A DNA stretch of 64,000 bases from Geobacter sp. (GTDB lineage Bacteria > Desulfobacterota > Desulfuromonadia > Geobacterales > Geobacteraceae): positions 1 to 64,000 of the forward strand of contig PJFC01000008.1 of NCBI GenBank assembly GCA_003574885.1, in the 5' to 3' direction. A program made the translations under genes and the position numbers. The notes beneath the pieces are model-generated. The model had not been told where the DNA came from and did not search any database. It saw nothing but the letters and a program-made list of their open reading frames with translations. Positions 9,255-17,179 of the stretch are shown here, piece by piece (the stretch's first letter is position 1; each line of letters begins with the position of its first letter).

Positions 9255-11666
9255 TCACTTCCCGAGAAGGTGCCTGATCCGCGTCACAGCCTCCATGGCA
9301 TCTCGGGCATACAGGTCGGCACCGATCTGATCGGCGTACTCCTGGGTGACAACCGCCCCACCCACCATGGTAAACGTCCGTATCCCCGCATCTTTCAGGC
9401 GCGCGATGACGTTTTCCATCTCCGTCATGGTAGTGGTCATGAGTGCCGAAAGGCCGACCGCATCGACCCCCTGCTCCTGGGCCGCTGCGATGATCCGCTC
9501 GGCGGGGACGTTCTTCCCCAGATCGATCACCTCGAAACCGTGGTTTTCCAGCAGGGTACAGACGATGTTCTTGCCGATGTCATGGATGTCGCCTTCCACC
9601 GTAGCCATCAGGATCTTTCCGAGGCTGATAAAACCTTCCCCTTTCATCTCCTGCTTCAGACGGGCAAAGGCGGTCTGCATGGTTTCCGCTGCCAGCATCA
9701 CCTGGGGGAGAAAGAAGATGTTCTTCTCGAAACGTCGTCCCACCTCTTCAAGGCCGGGAAGGAGCGCCTCGTTGCTGACTTGCAGGGGGGTCAACCCTTC
9801 CGCGAACGCCTGTTCCACGAGACCGGTGACAGCCTCCCGTTCTCCATCGATGACGGCGCGGCCGATGAGGGAACGAATATCACGAGGGGGATCGGCAACC
9901 GGCTGATCGGCGACGGCCACTGTCCCTTTGTAGGCTTCGATATAGGCCGCCGAATTGGGGTCCCGGTTGAGGAGTACCATGGAGGAACGCCAGGCATCGA
10001 GCATCGCCTGCTCCTTGGGGTTGACGATCGCCGCGTCGAGGCCGGCAGCCATGGCCATAGCGAAAAAGGAGGAGGAAATGACCGGTCGGCAGGGGAGTCC
10101 GAAGGAGATATTGCTCACCCCGAGGACCGTGTTCACCCCGAGCTTTTCCTTCACCAGCCTGATGGCCCTGAGGGTTTCCATGGCACGCTTCTGCTCGGCG
10201 CTCACCGTGAGGGTAAGGCAGTCCAGGACGATATTGCTCCTGGATATGCCGAATTCCCCGGCAGCTGCGACAATCTTTTCTCCCACACTGCAGCGGGCTT
10301 CGGCTGTCTCGGGAATTCCCGTCTCGTCCAGGGTCAGGCCGATTACCGCGGCGCCGTATTTTTTGACAAGGGGGAGAATCCGCGCCAGGCTCTTCGTCTC
10401 ACCGTTGACCGAGTTCACCAGCACCTTGCCGTCAGCCGCCTTGAGCCCCCGCTCAAGGGCCTCGGGACTGGAAGAGTCGAGCACCAGGGGAACCGGTACA
10501 GCTCCCGTGACACAGAATACCGCCCGTTCCATGGCCGCCGGTTCATCTATGCCGGGGGTCCCTACGTTCACATCCAGAAGATGGGCACCGGCCGCCACCT
10601 GCTCCATGGCTTCGCGGCGGATATAGGCCACTTTCCCTTCCCGCAGTTCGGCAGCGAATCCCTTTTTGCCGGTGGGATTAATCCGCTCGCCGATGAGTGC
10701 CACCTTGTTATCGCCGCCAATGGCCACAAAACCGCTCCGGCCGGAGAGGAAGGTGGTCCCCTCCGGCGGGCCGGTCAGCCGGTACGACTGGTTTCTTCCC
10801 GCCAGTGCATCCTTTATGGCCCGGATATGGGCCGGGGTGGTACCGCAGCAGCCGCCGATGATCCGCACCCCCAGAGCCAGCAACCGGTCATGGTAGGCGG
10901 TCATCTCGTCAGGGGTGCCGGGGAAGACGGTCTTGCCATCCTTGAGCACCGGCAGACCAGCGTTGGCCTGGGAAATGAGGGGTAGGCGCGTCACCCGGCG
11001 CATGGCGGCCAGGATATCGTAGATACCATCCACGCCGAGGCCGCAGTTGGAGCCGACGATATCCGCCCCGACACTTTCAAGGGTTATGGCGGCCGCCTCA
11101 GGGGGGGTACCAAGCACGCTCCGCCCCTTGTCGTCGAAGGTGAGCATGGCGATGATCGGGATATCGGGAGAGATTTCCCGGATGGCGATGACCGCGGCAC
11201 GGGCCTCCTTGATGTCAAGAAAGGTCTCCAGGGTGATGAGATCGGCACCGGCGCCGATGAGTGCAGCCGCCTGTTCCCGGTACAGCTCCGCCATGGCGTC
11301 GAAGGAAAGGTCCCCCACCGGTTCGACGAACCGTCCGGTCGGCCCGATAGAGGCAGCGACATAAGCCTGGTCCCCCGCCACCTGCCGGGCAATCTCCACG
11401 GCGCGGGCGTTGATCTCCGCGAGCCGGTCCTGCAACCCGTAATGGCTGAGCTTCTCCCTTGTCCCGCCGAAGGTGTTGGTAACCAGAATGTCGGCACCAG
11501 CCGCCAGGTACTCCCGGTGAACCGATGCAACAACATCGGGCATGGTTAGATTGAGTTCTTCAGGCGACTGGCCCGGCTTGAGCCCACGCTCCTGGAGCAT
11601 GGTGCCCATGGCACCGTCAAGCACCAGCACCCGTTCGCCTATGGCCTGCAGAAAAGGCTGCTTCAT
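9255..11666 (-). CDS. metH: Cobalamin-dependent methionine synthase (no activation domain)
   Basis: 803 residues from the ATG at 11666. Order: homocysteine/zinc domain (1-300; DGAMGTMLQ, zinc ligands C208, C273, C274 in NCGLG and GGCCGT); methyltetrahydrofolate-binding pterin domain (about 320-580; GERINPTGKK, DVNVGTPGID); four-helix cap (600-680); B12-binding Rossmann domain with DIHDIGKN (cobalt ligand H695). It transfers a methyl group from methyltetrahydrofolate via cobalamin to homocysteine. Full-length E. coli MetH has about 1,227 residues; the C-terminal SAM-binding reactivation domain is absent here, as in many anaerobes, so reactivation must rely on another protein. Confidence 0.95.
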   Translation of the reverse strand: MKQPFLQAIGERVLVLDGAMGTMLQERGLKPGQSPEELNLTMPDVVASVHREYLAAGADILVTNTFGGTREKLSHYGLQDRLAEINARAVEIARQVAGDQAYVAASIGPTGRFVEPVGDLSFDAMAELYREQAAALIGAGADLITLETFLDIKEARAAVIAIREISPDIPIIAMLTFDDKGRSVLGTPPEAAAITLESVGADIVGSNCGLGVDGIYDILAAMRRVTRLPLISQANAGLPVLKDGKTVFPGTPDEMTAYHDRLLALGVRIIGGCCGTTPAHIRAIKDALAGRNQSYRLTGPPEGTTFLSGRSGFVAIGGDNKVALIGERINPTGKKGFAAELREGKVAYIRREAMEQVAAGAHLLDVNVGTPGIDEPAAMERAVFCVTGAVPVPLVLDSSSPEALERGLKAADGKVLVNSVNGETKSLARILPLVKKYGAAVIGLTLDETGIPETAEARCSVGEKIVAAAGEFGISRSNIVLDCLTLTVSAEQKRAMETLRAIRLVKEKLGVNTVLGVSNISFGLPCRPVISSSFFAMAMAAGLDAAIVNPKEQAMLDAWRSSMVLLNRDPNSAAYIEAYKGTVAVADQPVADPPRDIRSLIGRAVIDGEREAVTGLVEQAFAEGLTPLQVSNEALLPGLEEVGRRFEKNIFFLPQVMLAAETMQTAFARLKQEMKGEGFISLGKILMATVEGDIHDIGKNIVCTLLENHGFEVIDLGKNVPAERIIAAAQEQGVDAVGLSALMTTTMTEMENVIARLKDAGIRTFTMVGGAVVTQEYADQIGADLYARDAMEAVTRIRHLLGK

Positions 11667-11725
11667 GGGAATGAGTTCCTTTATCGTGAGAATGTGCATA
11701 AACAGGAGACTGGTTCGACAGCAGA

Positions 11726-12319
11726 CTATCGGGCAGGGGGAGGAATGTCGGCTTTCCGTTCCAGTGAAAAATCGGGAGCCAGCGGCTGGCGCAGATCCAG
11801 ATGCCCCGTAAACGTCCGGACCGGCTTCCCTTCAACGAGGAAACTGACTCTGCGTACCAGGGGAAAATTGACCGCTATGGTATCGATGATGGAATAGACG
11901 GCCGTCATCTCTGCCGAACTGCCGGCTGGCAGGGCCTCGACGAACTCATGGCCAAGATCGACCACCGCGATGTCACCGGTCACCTGGACATCCCGCACGG
12001 TGGTGACTGGAGGAAGGGTCGGAGCAAGGTCACCGAGGGGGCCGCCCGCCAGCTCCTGAATGACATCCCCGATACACTCCGCGGGTTCACCGCAGGAATC
12101 CATTTCGCGCCCTTCCCGCACGAGTCCCGACCCGTCGTCAGCGGCAAAGAAAAGGGTCACAAGCATCGTCCCGCTCTCCTGGGCAGATGGAGGGAGCGGA
12201 GGCGGGTTCCGGCGCTGCTCGTATTTCTGGAGCATGAGCGCTCCGTACACGGCTGCAGAGATCATGAAGGCGAAGCCCAGAAGGGTCATTCCCCATCGGG
12301 AGGGTCTAGAGCGTTTCAC
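11726..12319 (-). CDS. GerMN-domain lipid/membrane-anchored protein
   Basis: About 197 residues from a GTG at 12319, which has GGGGGAGG seven to eight bases upstream and overlaps the end of murI by 14 bases. One N-terminal transmembrane helix (LLGFAFMISAAVYGALML), a Pro-rich linker, then a GerMN (sporulation/spore germination) domain at about 60-175: TLFFAADDGSGLVRE..., ECIGDVIQELAGGP, VDLGHEFVEALPAGSSAEMTAVYSI split over conserved blocks. In non-sporulating bacteria such proteins are thought to be extracytoplasmic envelope proteins. Translation coupling with murI hints at a cell-wall role, which is inference. Confidence 0.8.
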   Translation of the reverse strand: MKRSRPSRWGMTLLGFAFMISAAVYGALMLQKYEQRRNPPPLPPSAQESGTMLVTLFFAADDGSGLVREGREMDSCGEPAECIGDVIQELAGGPLGDLAPTLPPVTTVRDVQVTGDIAVVDLGHEFVEALPAGSSAEMTAVYSIIDTIAVNFPLVRRVSFLVEGKPVRTFTGHLDLRQPLAPDFSLERKADIPPPAR

Positions 12320-13142
12320 CGTCAACCTCCCCCATATCTTCCTCCTCCAGATTGACCTGGTAGACATCCCCCAGTTTGCCGCCGAGGAAACGGTTGCCGA
12401 CCCTGATGAAGCTGGCGGGGATGTCGGTCACGAAATAATGATGGTTGCCCTGCTCCGCTGCGGGACGGAGAGCCCCCTTCTGACGCAGTATCTCCGCCAC
12501 GGTATGGGCTGTTTCCTCGGCAGAGTCGACCAGTTTCACGTCATTACCCATGACCTCGGCGATTATCCCCTTGAGCAGGGGATAATGGGTGCAACCGAGC
12601 ACCAGGGTGTCGACCCCTTCCTCCCGGAGTCCCTGCAGGTAGGCCCGGGCAGTCAGCCGGGCCACCTCGTTATCGACCCACCCCTCCTCCGCCAGAGGGA
12701 CGAACAATGGGCAGGCACGGGTAACCACCTGGATCTCCGGATTGATCCGCTTGATCGCCTTGGAATAGGCGCTGCTTTTGATGGTTCCGCTGGTACCGAT
12801 GACCCCGACCTTGCCGGACCGGGTCACCGCCGCAGCCCGACGCGCACCCGGCTCGATCACCCCGACGATGGGAATATCGAAATTCTCCTTGAGCGCTTCG
12901 AGTGAGACGGCCGATGCCGTGTTGCACGCGACCACCAGAAGCTTGATGTCCCGCTGGACGAGAAACGCCGTGATCTGCCGCGCATAACGGGTCACCGTCT
13001 CGGGAGACTTGGTGCCGTAGGGAACCCTTGCCGTATCGCCAAGATATATGGTATCTTCCTGAGGGAGCTCTCTGACTATCTCCTTCAACACCGTCAGGCC
13101 GCCGACCCCTGAATCAAACATGCCGATCGCTTTCCAGGTCAA
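12306..13142 (-). CDS. murI: Glutamate racemase
   Basis: About 278 residues. It interconverts L- and D-glutamate for peptidoglycan synthesis. Seen: FDSGVGGLTVLKE near the N-terminus (catalytic Asp), GDTARVPYGTKS, the first catalytic Cys in VACNTASA, and the second Cys in LGCTHYPLL. I take the TTG at 13142, since GGAG lies six bases before it; an upstream in-frame TTG at 13154 adds four residues and lacks a ribosome binding site. It overlaps the GerMN gene. Confidence 0.93.
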   Translation of the reverse strand: MTWKAIGMFDSGVGGLTVLKEIVRELPQEDTIYLGDTARVPYGTKSPETVTRYARQITAFLVQRDIKLLVVACNTASAVSLEALKENFDIPIVGVIEPGARRAAAVTRSGKVGVIGTSGTIKSSAYSKAIKRINPEIQVVTRACPLFVPLAEEGWVDNEVARLTARAYLQGLREEGVDTLVLGCTHYPLLKGIIAEVMGNDVKLVDSAEETAHTVAEILRQKGALRPAAEQGNHHYFVTDIPASFIRVGNRFLGGKLGDVYQVNLEEEDMGEVDGETL

Positions 13143-13344
13143 AGCACTCTCCAAGTTGGTAAAATTCCGCAGGTTTTTGGAAACTGCGCAAAGTAGTATA
13201 TAGTAGTTTGCCGGCAGGGGGTTGTCAAGGCATTTGCACGCCGCAGGGAATCTGTTAAACCTGCTTTGATTTTTCCGTAAAATTCTGGTATTGAACTATC
13301 CAAGTCGATGGTGCACCGGTATCACACAAGCAGTTGGAGGAGAC

Positions 13345-13686
13345 ATGGAAAATCAGGAAATGCTCGACAAGGCAACGGAAACGCTCTCACCCTTTGAAAC
13401 CGGGCACATCATCGACTTCCTCAAGAACATGAGCATGAAATCGGTCATGGAGAACCCCTGGCTTCTCAGTATCCTGGCAATCATCTTTTTCTACGCAGTA
13501 ATCAAGCGCTCAAAAACAGTACTTCTTTCCCTTTTCGCCTTCATCTCCCTCGTAGCACTCATCCGCTTTACCCTCATGGAAGAGGGGGGAAGCGAACTAT
13601 CCCTCCAGTCAACCCTCCCCTTCGCCTTCGGAGCGCTCGCTATCGGTGCGGCGCTGATCTATTTCGTCTTCATAAAATCGGAATAA
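13345..13686 (+). CDS. Small membrane protein, unknown function
   Basis: 113 residues from an ATG with GGAGGAG upstream. An amphipathic, Met-rich N-terminal segment is followed by three predicted transmembrane helices (PWLLSILAIIFFYAVI; VLLSLFAFISLVALI; LPFAFGALAIGAALIYFVFI). No domain recognised. It ends four bases before the 2-hydroxyacyl-CoA dehydratase-like gene, so it is the first gene of that operon. Confidence 0.7.
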   Translation: MENQEMLDKATETLSPFETGHIIDFLKNMSMKSVMENPWLLSILAIIFFYAVIKRSKTVLLSLFAFISLVALIRFTLMEEGGSELSLQSTLPFAFGALAIGAALIYFVFIKSE

Positions 13687-13690
13687 ACTC

Positions 13691-14683
13691 TTGAACAGGA
13701 CCGGCTTCACTACTACCATCCCCCTGGAAATCCTTGTTGCCGCACACCGTACCCCGGTAGATCTCAACAACATCTTCATCACCAGCGACCGCAGTCACCA
13801 GATGATGGAAGAAGCTGAGCTGGCCGGCTTCCCGCGCAACGTCTGCGGTTGGATCAAGGGTATCTACGGAGCGGTCGTGACAAGCGGCATCCGGGAAATG
13901 GTTGCGGTAACCGAGGGGGACTGCAGCTACACCAAGGCGCTGATGGAGGTACTCTCACTGGAAGGTGTTGTCGCTGTACCGTTCGCCTACCCCCACGACC
14001 GGGACGCGTCGACGCTTCGCCGCGAGATCGAAAAGCTCATGGGGCACTTCGGGGTCGGATGGCCGGAAGTCGTTGCCGCCAAGGAGCGGCTGGACCGCAT
14101 CCGACTCAAGGTGCGCGAGATCGACCGCCTCACCTGGGAAGAGGACCTGGTCACGGGGGGAGAAAACCACTACTTCCAGGTCTGCACCTCGGACATGAAC
14201 GGCGACCCGGACCGGTTCGAAGCGGATGTGGACGAGTTCCTCCTCACTGCGGCAAGCAGAAAACCACGACAGGAGCGTTTGCGCCTCGCCTACATCGGCG
14301 TCCCCCCCATCTTCGACGACATCTACCCATTCCTGGAAAATCACGGTGCCAGAGTGGTCTTCAACGAAACCCAGCGCCAGTTTGCCATGCCCTACGGGAT
14401 CACCGACATGGTGGAACAGTACCGGGCCTACACCTACCCCTATGACATATTCCACCGGCTGGCCGACATCCTCATTGAGGTTGAGCGGCGCCGGGTCGAC
14501 GCGGTGGTCCACTATGTCCAGTCCTTCTGCTTCCGCCAGATCGAGGATATGATCATCCGGAAGAAACTTACCGTTCCGGTTTTGACCCTGGAGGGTGACA
14601 AGCCAACCCCCCTCGACGCCCGGACCAGGATCCGCATCGAGGGGTTTCTGGAAATGATGGAAGATCGAGGGGACAGAGGCTAG
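13691..14683 (+). CDS. 2-hydroxyacyl-CoA dehydratase-like subunit (HgdB/BcrC family)
   Basis: 330 residues, start TTG at 13691. The sequence fits the HGD-D fold: IPLEILVAAHRTPVDLNN at the start, then conserved Cys in NVCGWIKG, GDCSYTKAL and VQSFCFRQIED, which in the family coordinate a [4Fe-4S] cluster. Family members act with an ATP-driven activase on 2-hydroxyacyl-CoAs or on aromatic acyl-CoA. Only one dehydratase-like subunit is encoded here, while HgdAB- or Bcr-type enzymes need two, so the true substrate is unknown. The next gene is the activase, giving a coherent two-gene unit. Confidence 0.85.
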   Translation: MNRTGFTTTIPLEILVAAHRTPVDLNNIFITSDRSHQMMEEAELAGFPRNVCGWIKGIYGAVVTSGIREMVAVTEGDCSYTKALMEVLSLEGVVAVPFAYPHDRDASTLRREIEKLMGHFGVGWPEVVAAKERLDRIRLKVREIDRLTWEEDLVTGGENHYFQVCTSDMNGDPDRFEADVDEFLLTAASRKPRQERLRLAYIGVPPIFDDIYPFLENHGARVVFNETQRQFAMPYGITDMVEQYRAYTYPYDIFHRLADILIEVERRRVDAVVHYVQSFCFRQIEDMIIRKKLTVPVLTLEGDKPTPLDARTRIRIEGFLEMMEDRGDRG

Positions 14684-14731
14684 GAACCGGGAATCAGGGA
14701 CTGGGGACTGGGGCTGAGGGCTGGGGGCTGG
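14681..14731 (+). repeat. G-rich degenerate heptamer repeat
   Basis: The spacer between the dehydratase-like and activase genes is built of repeated GGGACTG/GGGCTGA/GGGGCTG units after GGAACCGGGAATCA. At least four runs of three or more G follow closely, so a G-quadruplex is possible. Such intergenic tandem heptamers occur in several bacterial genomes with unknown role. Confidence 0.6.
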
Positions 14732-14763
14732 AAAAACAGGGACATACAAGAGAAGGAACATCG

Positions 14764-15528
14764 ATGAAGATCGGAATAGACCTGGGGAGCCGGAAGGCAA
14801 AGTTTGCGGTGCTGGAAGGAGACAGGGTAATCCGTCTGGCGGATTACGACACCATCACTTTCTACAAACGGTTCGGTCGTCTGGAGGGAGACGAGCTGAC
14901 CCTTGACCTGGCCGGCACCGGCCTGTTTGCCGCGAAAGAACTCGATGCGGCCGTCATCCGGGTCACCGGCTACGGTCGCAATTCCCTGGGGCTCAAGGGC
15001 GCGAAGGTCATCTCCGAGATCCGCGCCCACGTGGCAGGTGCCGTCCTGCAGACCGAACGGCGCGACTTCACCATGCTCGACATGGGGGGACAGGACACCA
15101 AGGTTGCCCAGGTGCAGGGAGGACGGCTCACCGACTTCGTCATGAACGACAAGTGCGCCGCGTCCAGCGGCAGGTACCTGGAAAACATGGCGGCGGTGCT
15201 GGAGGTAAGCCTGGACGAGCTATCCTCCCACTGGGAGGAGCCGGTAAAACTCGATGCCACCTGTGGCATTTTCGGCGAGTCGGAGCTGATCGGCCAGATC
15301 CTCAGAGGGTATCCCCTCTCCCGCCTCTGCGCCGGCGTCAACATGACCCTGGTGCGGCGGGTGCTGCCGCTCCTGCACAGGTTCCCGTCGACAGCCATCG
15401 TGCTCACCGGCGGAGTAGCCCTGAACAAGGCGCTGGTCAAACTCCTGGAGCAGGAGACAGGCAGGGAGATTATCGTGCCACCCTACCCCCAGCACAACGG
15501 AGCCATCGGCTGCGCATCGCTGGAATAA
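14764..15528 (+). CDS. Acyl-CoA dehydratase activase (BadF/BadG/HgdC-type ATPase)
   Basis: 254 residues, ASKHA-fold ATPase. Seen: phosphate-1 loop KIGIDLGSRKAKFAVLE at the start, DMGGQDTKVAQV (phosphate-2) near residue 107, NDKCAASSGRYLE and ATCGIFGESELI, whose two Cys bridge a [4Fe-4S] cluster between subunits of the homodimer, and TGGVALNKAL near the end. The family uses ATP hydrolysis to push one low-potential electron into a dehydratase. Here the partner is the preceding gene. A ferredoxin-like donor is not nearby, but the next gene encodes a small diheme cytochrome. Confidence 0.9.
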   Translation: MKIGIDLGSRKAKFAVLEGDRVIRLADYDTITFYKRFGRLEGDELTLDLAGTGLFAAKELDAAVIRVTGYGRNSLGLKGAKVISEIRAHVAGAVLQTERRDFTMLDMGGQDTKVAQVQGGRLTDFVMNDKCAASSGRYLENMAAVLEVSLDELSSHWEEPVKLDATCGIFGESELIGQILRGYPLSRLCAGVNMTLVRRVLPLLHRFPSTAIVLTGGVALNKALVKLLEQETGREIIVPPYPQHNGAIGCASLE

Positions 15529-15551
15529 CGTGAATTGAACAGGAGAACTTT

Positions 15552-15836
15552 ATGGCCATCGGCAAGAAAGACTGGATATTCATCGCCATCATCGGCGTAG
15601 TGCTGGTGATCTTCATCGCCATCTCGGGCAAAGAAAAGACAAAGAAAGTCCCTCTGGACGACAAGCACAAGCCCTTCTACGACATCGTCGCCAAGACCGG
15701 CAGCAAGATGGAGGCAGACAAGGGGTGTCCCGCCTGCCACTTCGAACCTGGAGGGGTGCCGTTTCCGGCAAAGCACCCGGTGAAGCCGAAGGATGGCCCC
15801 ATGCGCTGCCTCTTCTGCCACAAACTACAAAAGTAA
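15552..15836 (+). CDS. Membrane-anchored diheme c-type cytochrome
   Basis: 94 residues. An uncleaved N-terminal transmembrane helix (WIFIAIIGVVLVIFIAIS, about 8-25) is followed by a small extracytoplasmic domain with two heme c motifs, CPACH (about 57-61) and CLFCH (about 86-90). ATG at 15552 has AGGAGAAC upstream. It is probably an inner-membrane electron carrier facing the periplasm. It lies 23 bases after the activase gene, so it belongs to the same operon. The stop codon abuts a MITE-like repeat. Confidence 0.85.
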   Translation: MAIGKKDWIFIAIIGVVLVIFIAISGKEKTKKVPLDDKHKPFYDIVAKTGSKMEADKGCPACHFEPGGVPFPAKHPVKPKDGPMRCLFCHKLQK

Positions 15837-16033
15837 AGCGGCTTTTCCGCAATCTCTGCGTTGCTTTGCGGGCCTCCTTGTGACTCGGCCTGACGGCCGC
15901 CCCCTGGGGGGCGCCTTCGCGGTCCAATTTCACAAGTGAAATTGTGCGGCGTAGCGTTGTTTATGCCCAACGTTTGGGTACTACGCCTCCGCGTCGGCTC
16001 CTGAGCGCCTTGACCTTGAAAAAAATCCACATT
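15837..16033 (+). repeat. MITE-like dispersed repeat, long form, copy B
   Basis: 197 bases between the diheme cytochrome and the HExxH-protein gene. It starts AAGCGGCTTTTCCGCAA and ends CTTGAAAAAAATCCACATT, an imperfect inverted pair. The interior shares long blocks with copy A (on the opposite strand) and, at both ends, with the short copies C and D: TTTTCCGCAATCTCTGCGT, CTACGCCTCCGCG and GCGCCTTGACCTTG. Confidence 0.8.
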
Positions 16034-16073
16034 ACCGAACGGCGCAACTCACCTTGGCACACAAGTAGTCACC

Positions 16074-16655
16074 ATGAGCACCTTAAACCTAACCTTAGAA
16101 CTTGAGCAGCTGGTGGCAGACATCGTCGACAGGGTCCCGGAACTGGGACACATCGACCCCCAGCGGCTGCTAATCTGCGTTACCGGTACCCGCGGAGGCG
16201 GAGTGCACGGCACCTACGCCAAGATACACCCCCTCCGCTTCGCCGGCGGGGCTACCAGCAGGACCGTACGGCGGCGCCGACGGACCTTCACCTGCACCAT
16301 GCCGGCTATCACCTTCCAGGGACGGGAGATGCTCTACCTTATCTACTTCCTCGTCCCCCGCTTCCTCAATCTCCCCTTGAAGGAGAAGCTCATCACCGTC
16401 TTCCACGAACTCTACCACATCGCACCCGAATGCAACGGCGACCTCCGCCGCTTCCCCGGCCGCAATTACGCCCACGGCCATTCCACCAAGGCGTACAACG
16501 CCCGGATGGCCGAACTGGTCGATGCCTACCTGCAACTTCCTGGGGCGCGGGACATGACCGGCTTCCTCGACGGTGACATGGATACGCTCCGCACACGCCA
16601 CGACAAGATTCTTGCCCGGAAATATCCGGTGCCAAAGCTGCTGGTTTCCGCCTGA
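16074..16655 (+). CDS. Putative zinc metallopeptidase-like protein (HExxH)
   Basis: 193 residues. A zinc-binding HExxH motif is present (TVFHELYHIAPE, about residue 105-112), followed by NYAHGHSTKAYNARM, which may supply a third ligand. The start at 16074 is an ATG. No signal peptide. Similar 'putative metallopeptidase' domains occur in bacteria and phages; no substrate is known. It is on the plus strand after repeat copy B and is probably transcribed with the preceding genes or on its own. Confidence 0.7.
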   Translation: MSTLNLTLELEQLVADIVDRVPELGHIDPQRLLICVTGTRGGGVHGTYAKIHPLRFAGGATSRTVRRRRRTFTCTMPAITFQGREMLYLIYFLVPRFLNLPLKEKLITVFHELYHIAPECNGDLRRFPGRNYAHGHSTKAYNARMAELVDAYLQLPGARDMTGFLDGDMDTLRTRHDKILARKYPVPKLLVSA

Positions 16656-16659
16656 CAGC

Positions 16660-16839
16660 CTATCCCCGCTTCAGCAACTCTTCGGCAGTGGGGATATCCT
16701 CCTCGGCAACCATGATCTCCAGGGGGCCGATCCCCGGCTCCCCGCTCCGACGCAGGAAGTATTCCACTCCCCCCTTCCGCAGCACCCCCTCCACCCGGAC
16801 CTGGTCCGCCTCATCCTTCGGATCGTAGAATCGTACCAT
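16660..16839 (-). CDS. DUF2007-type small protein
   Basis: 59 residues from the ATG at 16839, which has GGAGAAACACC upstream. Pattern MVRFYDPKDEADQVRVEG...EIMVAEEDIPTAEELL fits the DUF2007 'putative signal transducing' family: an initial strand, a helix, and a C-terminal V-x-x-E-D-x-x-x-A motif. Convergent with the HExxH gene, four bases apart. The role of this family is not established. Confidence 0.75.
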   Translation of the reverse strand: MVRFYDPKDEADQVRVEGVLRKGGVEYFLRRSGEPGIGPLEIMVAEEDIPTAEELLKRG

Positions 16840-16965
16840 GGTGTTTCTCCTTTCCGCTGTGACCTGACTTCCGCAAAAGTATACCAAAGCGGAACCGGCA
16901 TGCATCCTCCATCTTGGCTGCCGACCCATTACAACGGGCAGGTGAACACCTGACCGTAAGTAGGC

Positions 16966-17007
16966 AAAAAAAGGGGTGCGCCGGCATTGCCGCGCACCCT
17001 TTTTTTT
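16966..17007 (-). terminator. Bidirectional rho-independent terminator
   Basis: GGGTGCG arms (16974-16981 with 16992-16999) flanked by seven A at the left and eight T at the right, so it can act on both strands. On the minus strand it would end transcripts of the pyrophosphatase gene about 170 bases after its stop codon. Confidence 0.85.
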
Positions 17008-17021
17008 ACTTGTGTAAGAAT

Positions 17022-17174
17022 CCGCGAGGGGAGAGTACCCTGTGGAGTGAATGTGCACGAGTGCGAGCCACTGTAGGCAAAATGAAGCAGAGCTGGCCGA
17101 ATGGCCGGCGCGAAACGCCTTACAGCGGCAGCACGAGGGGACTTCGAGCGTAACAGGGCGCTCTCCCCGCGCGG
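17022..17174 (-). ncRNA. Candidate structured RNA in the 3' region of the pyrophosphatase gene
   Basis: A 153-base imperfect palindrome between the pyrophosphatase stop codon (17180) and the terminator. Paired blocks from outside in: CCGCG with CGCGG, GGGGAGAG with CTCTCCCC, CCCTGT with ACAGGG, then GTGC with GCAC and GCC-CTGTA with TACAG-GGC. The centre holds two further hairpins, GCTGGCC-GAAT-GGCCGGC and GGCG-CGAAA-CGCC. Loops are small and symmetrical, as in a folded RNA. I do not recognise the family. It may instead be a DNA palindrome of a lost mobile element. Confidence 0.45.
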
Positions 17175-17179
17175 AAGGA

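Noticed and set aside
9234-10985. 583-codon plus-strand frame opposite metH
   Set aside because: Shadow frame of the high-GC metH gene; composition and lack of motif show it is not a gene.
17022-17174. Cobalamin riboswitch or attC site, because of GCCACTGT and GTTACGC
   Set aside because: No B12 box or second core box in the right place; R boxes are not at the palindrome ends, and the stop-to-terminator location fits a 3' element better.
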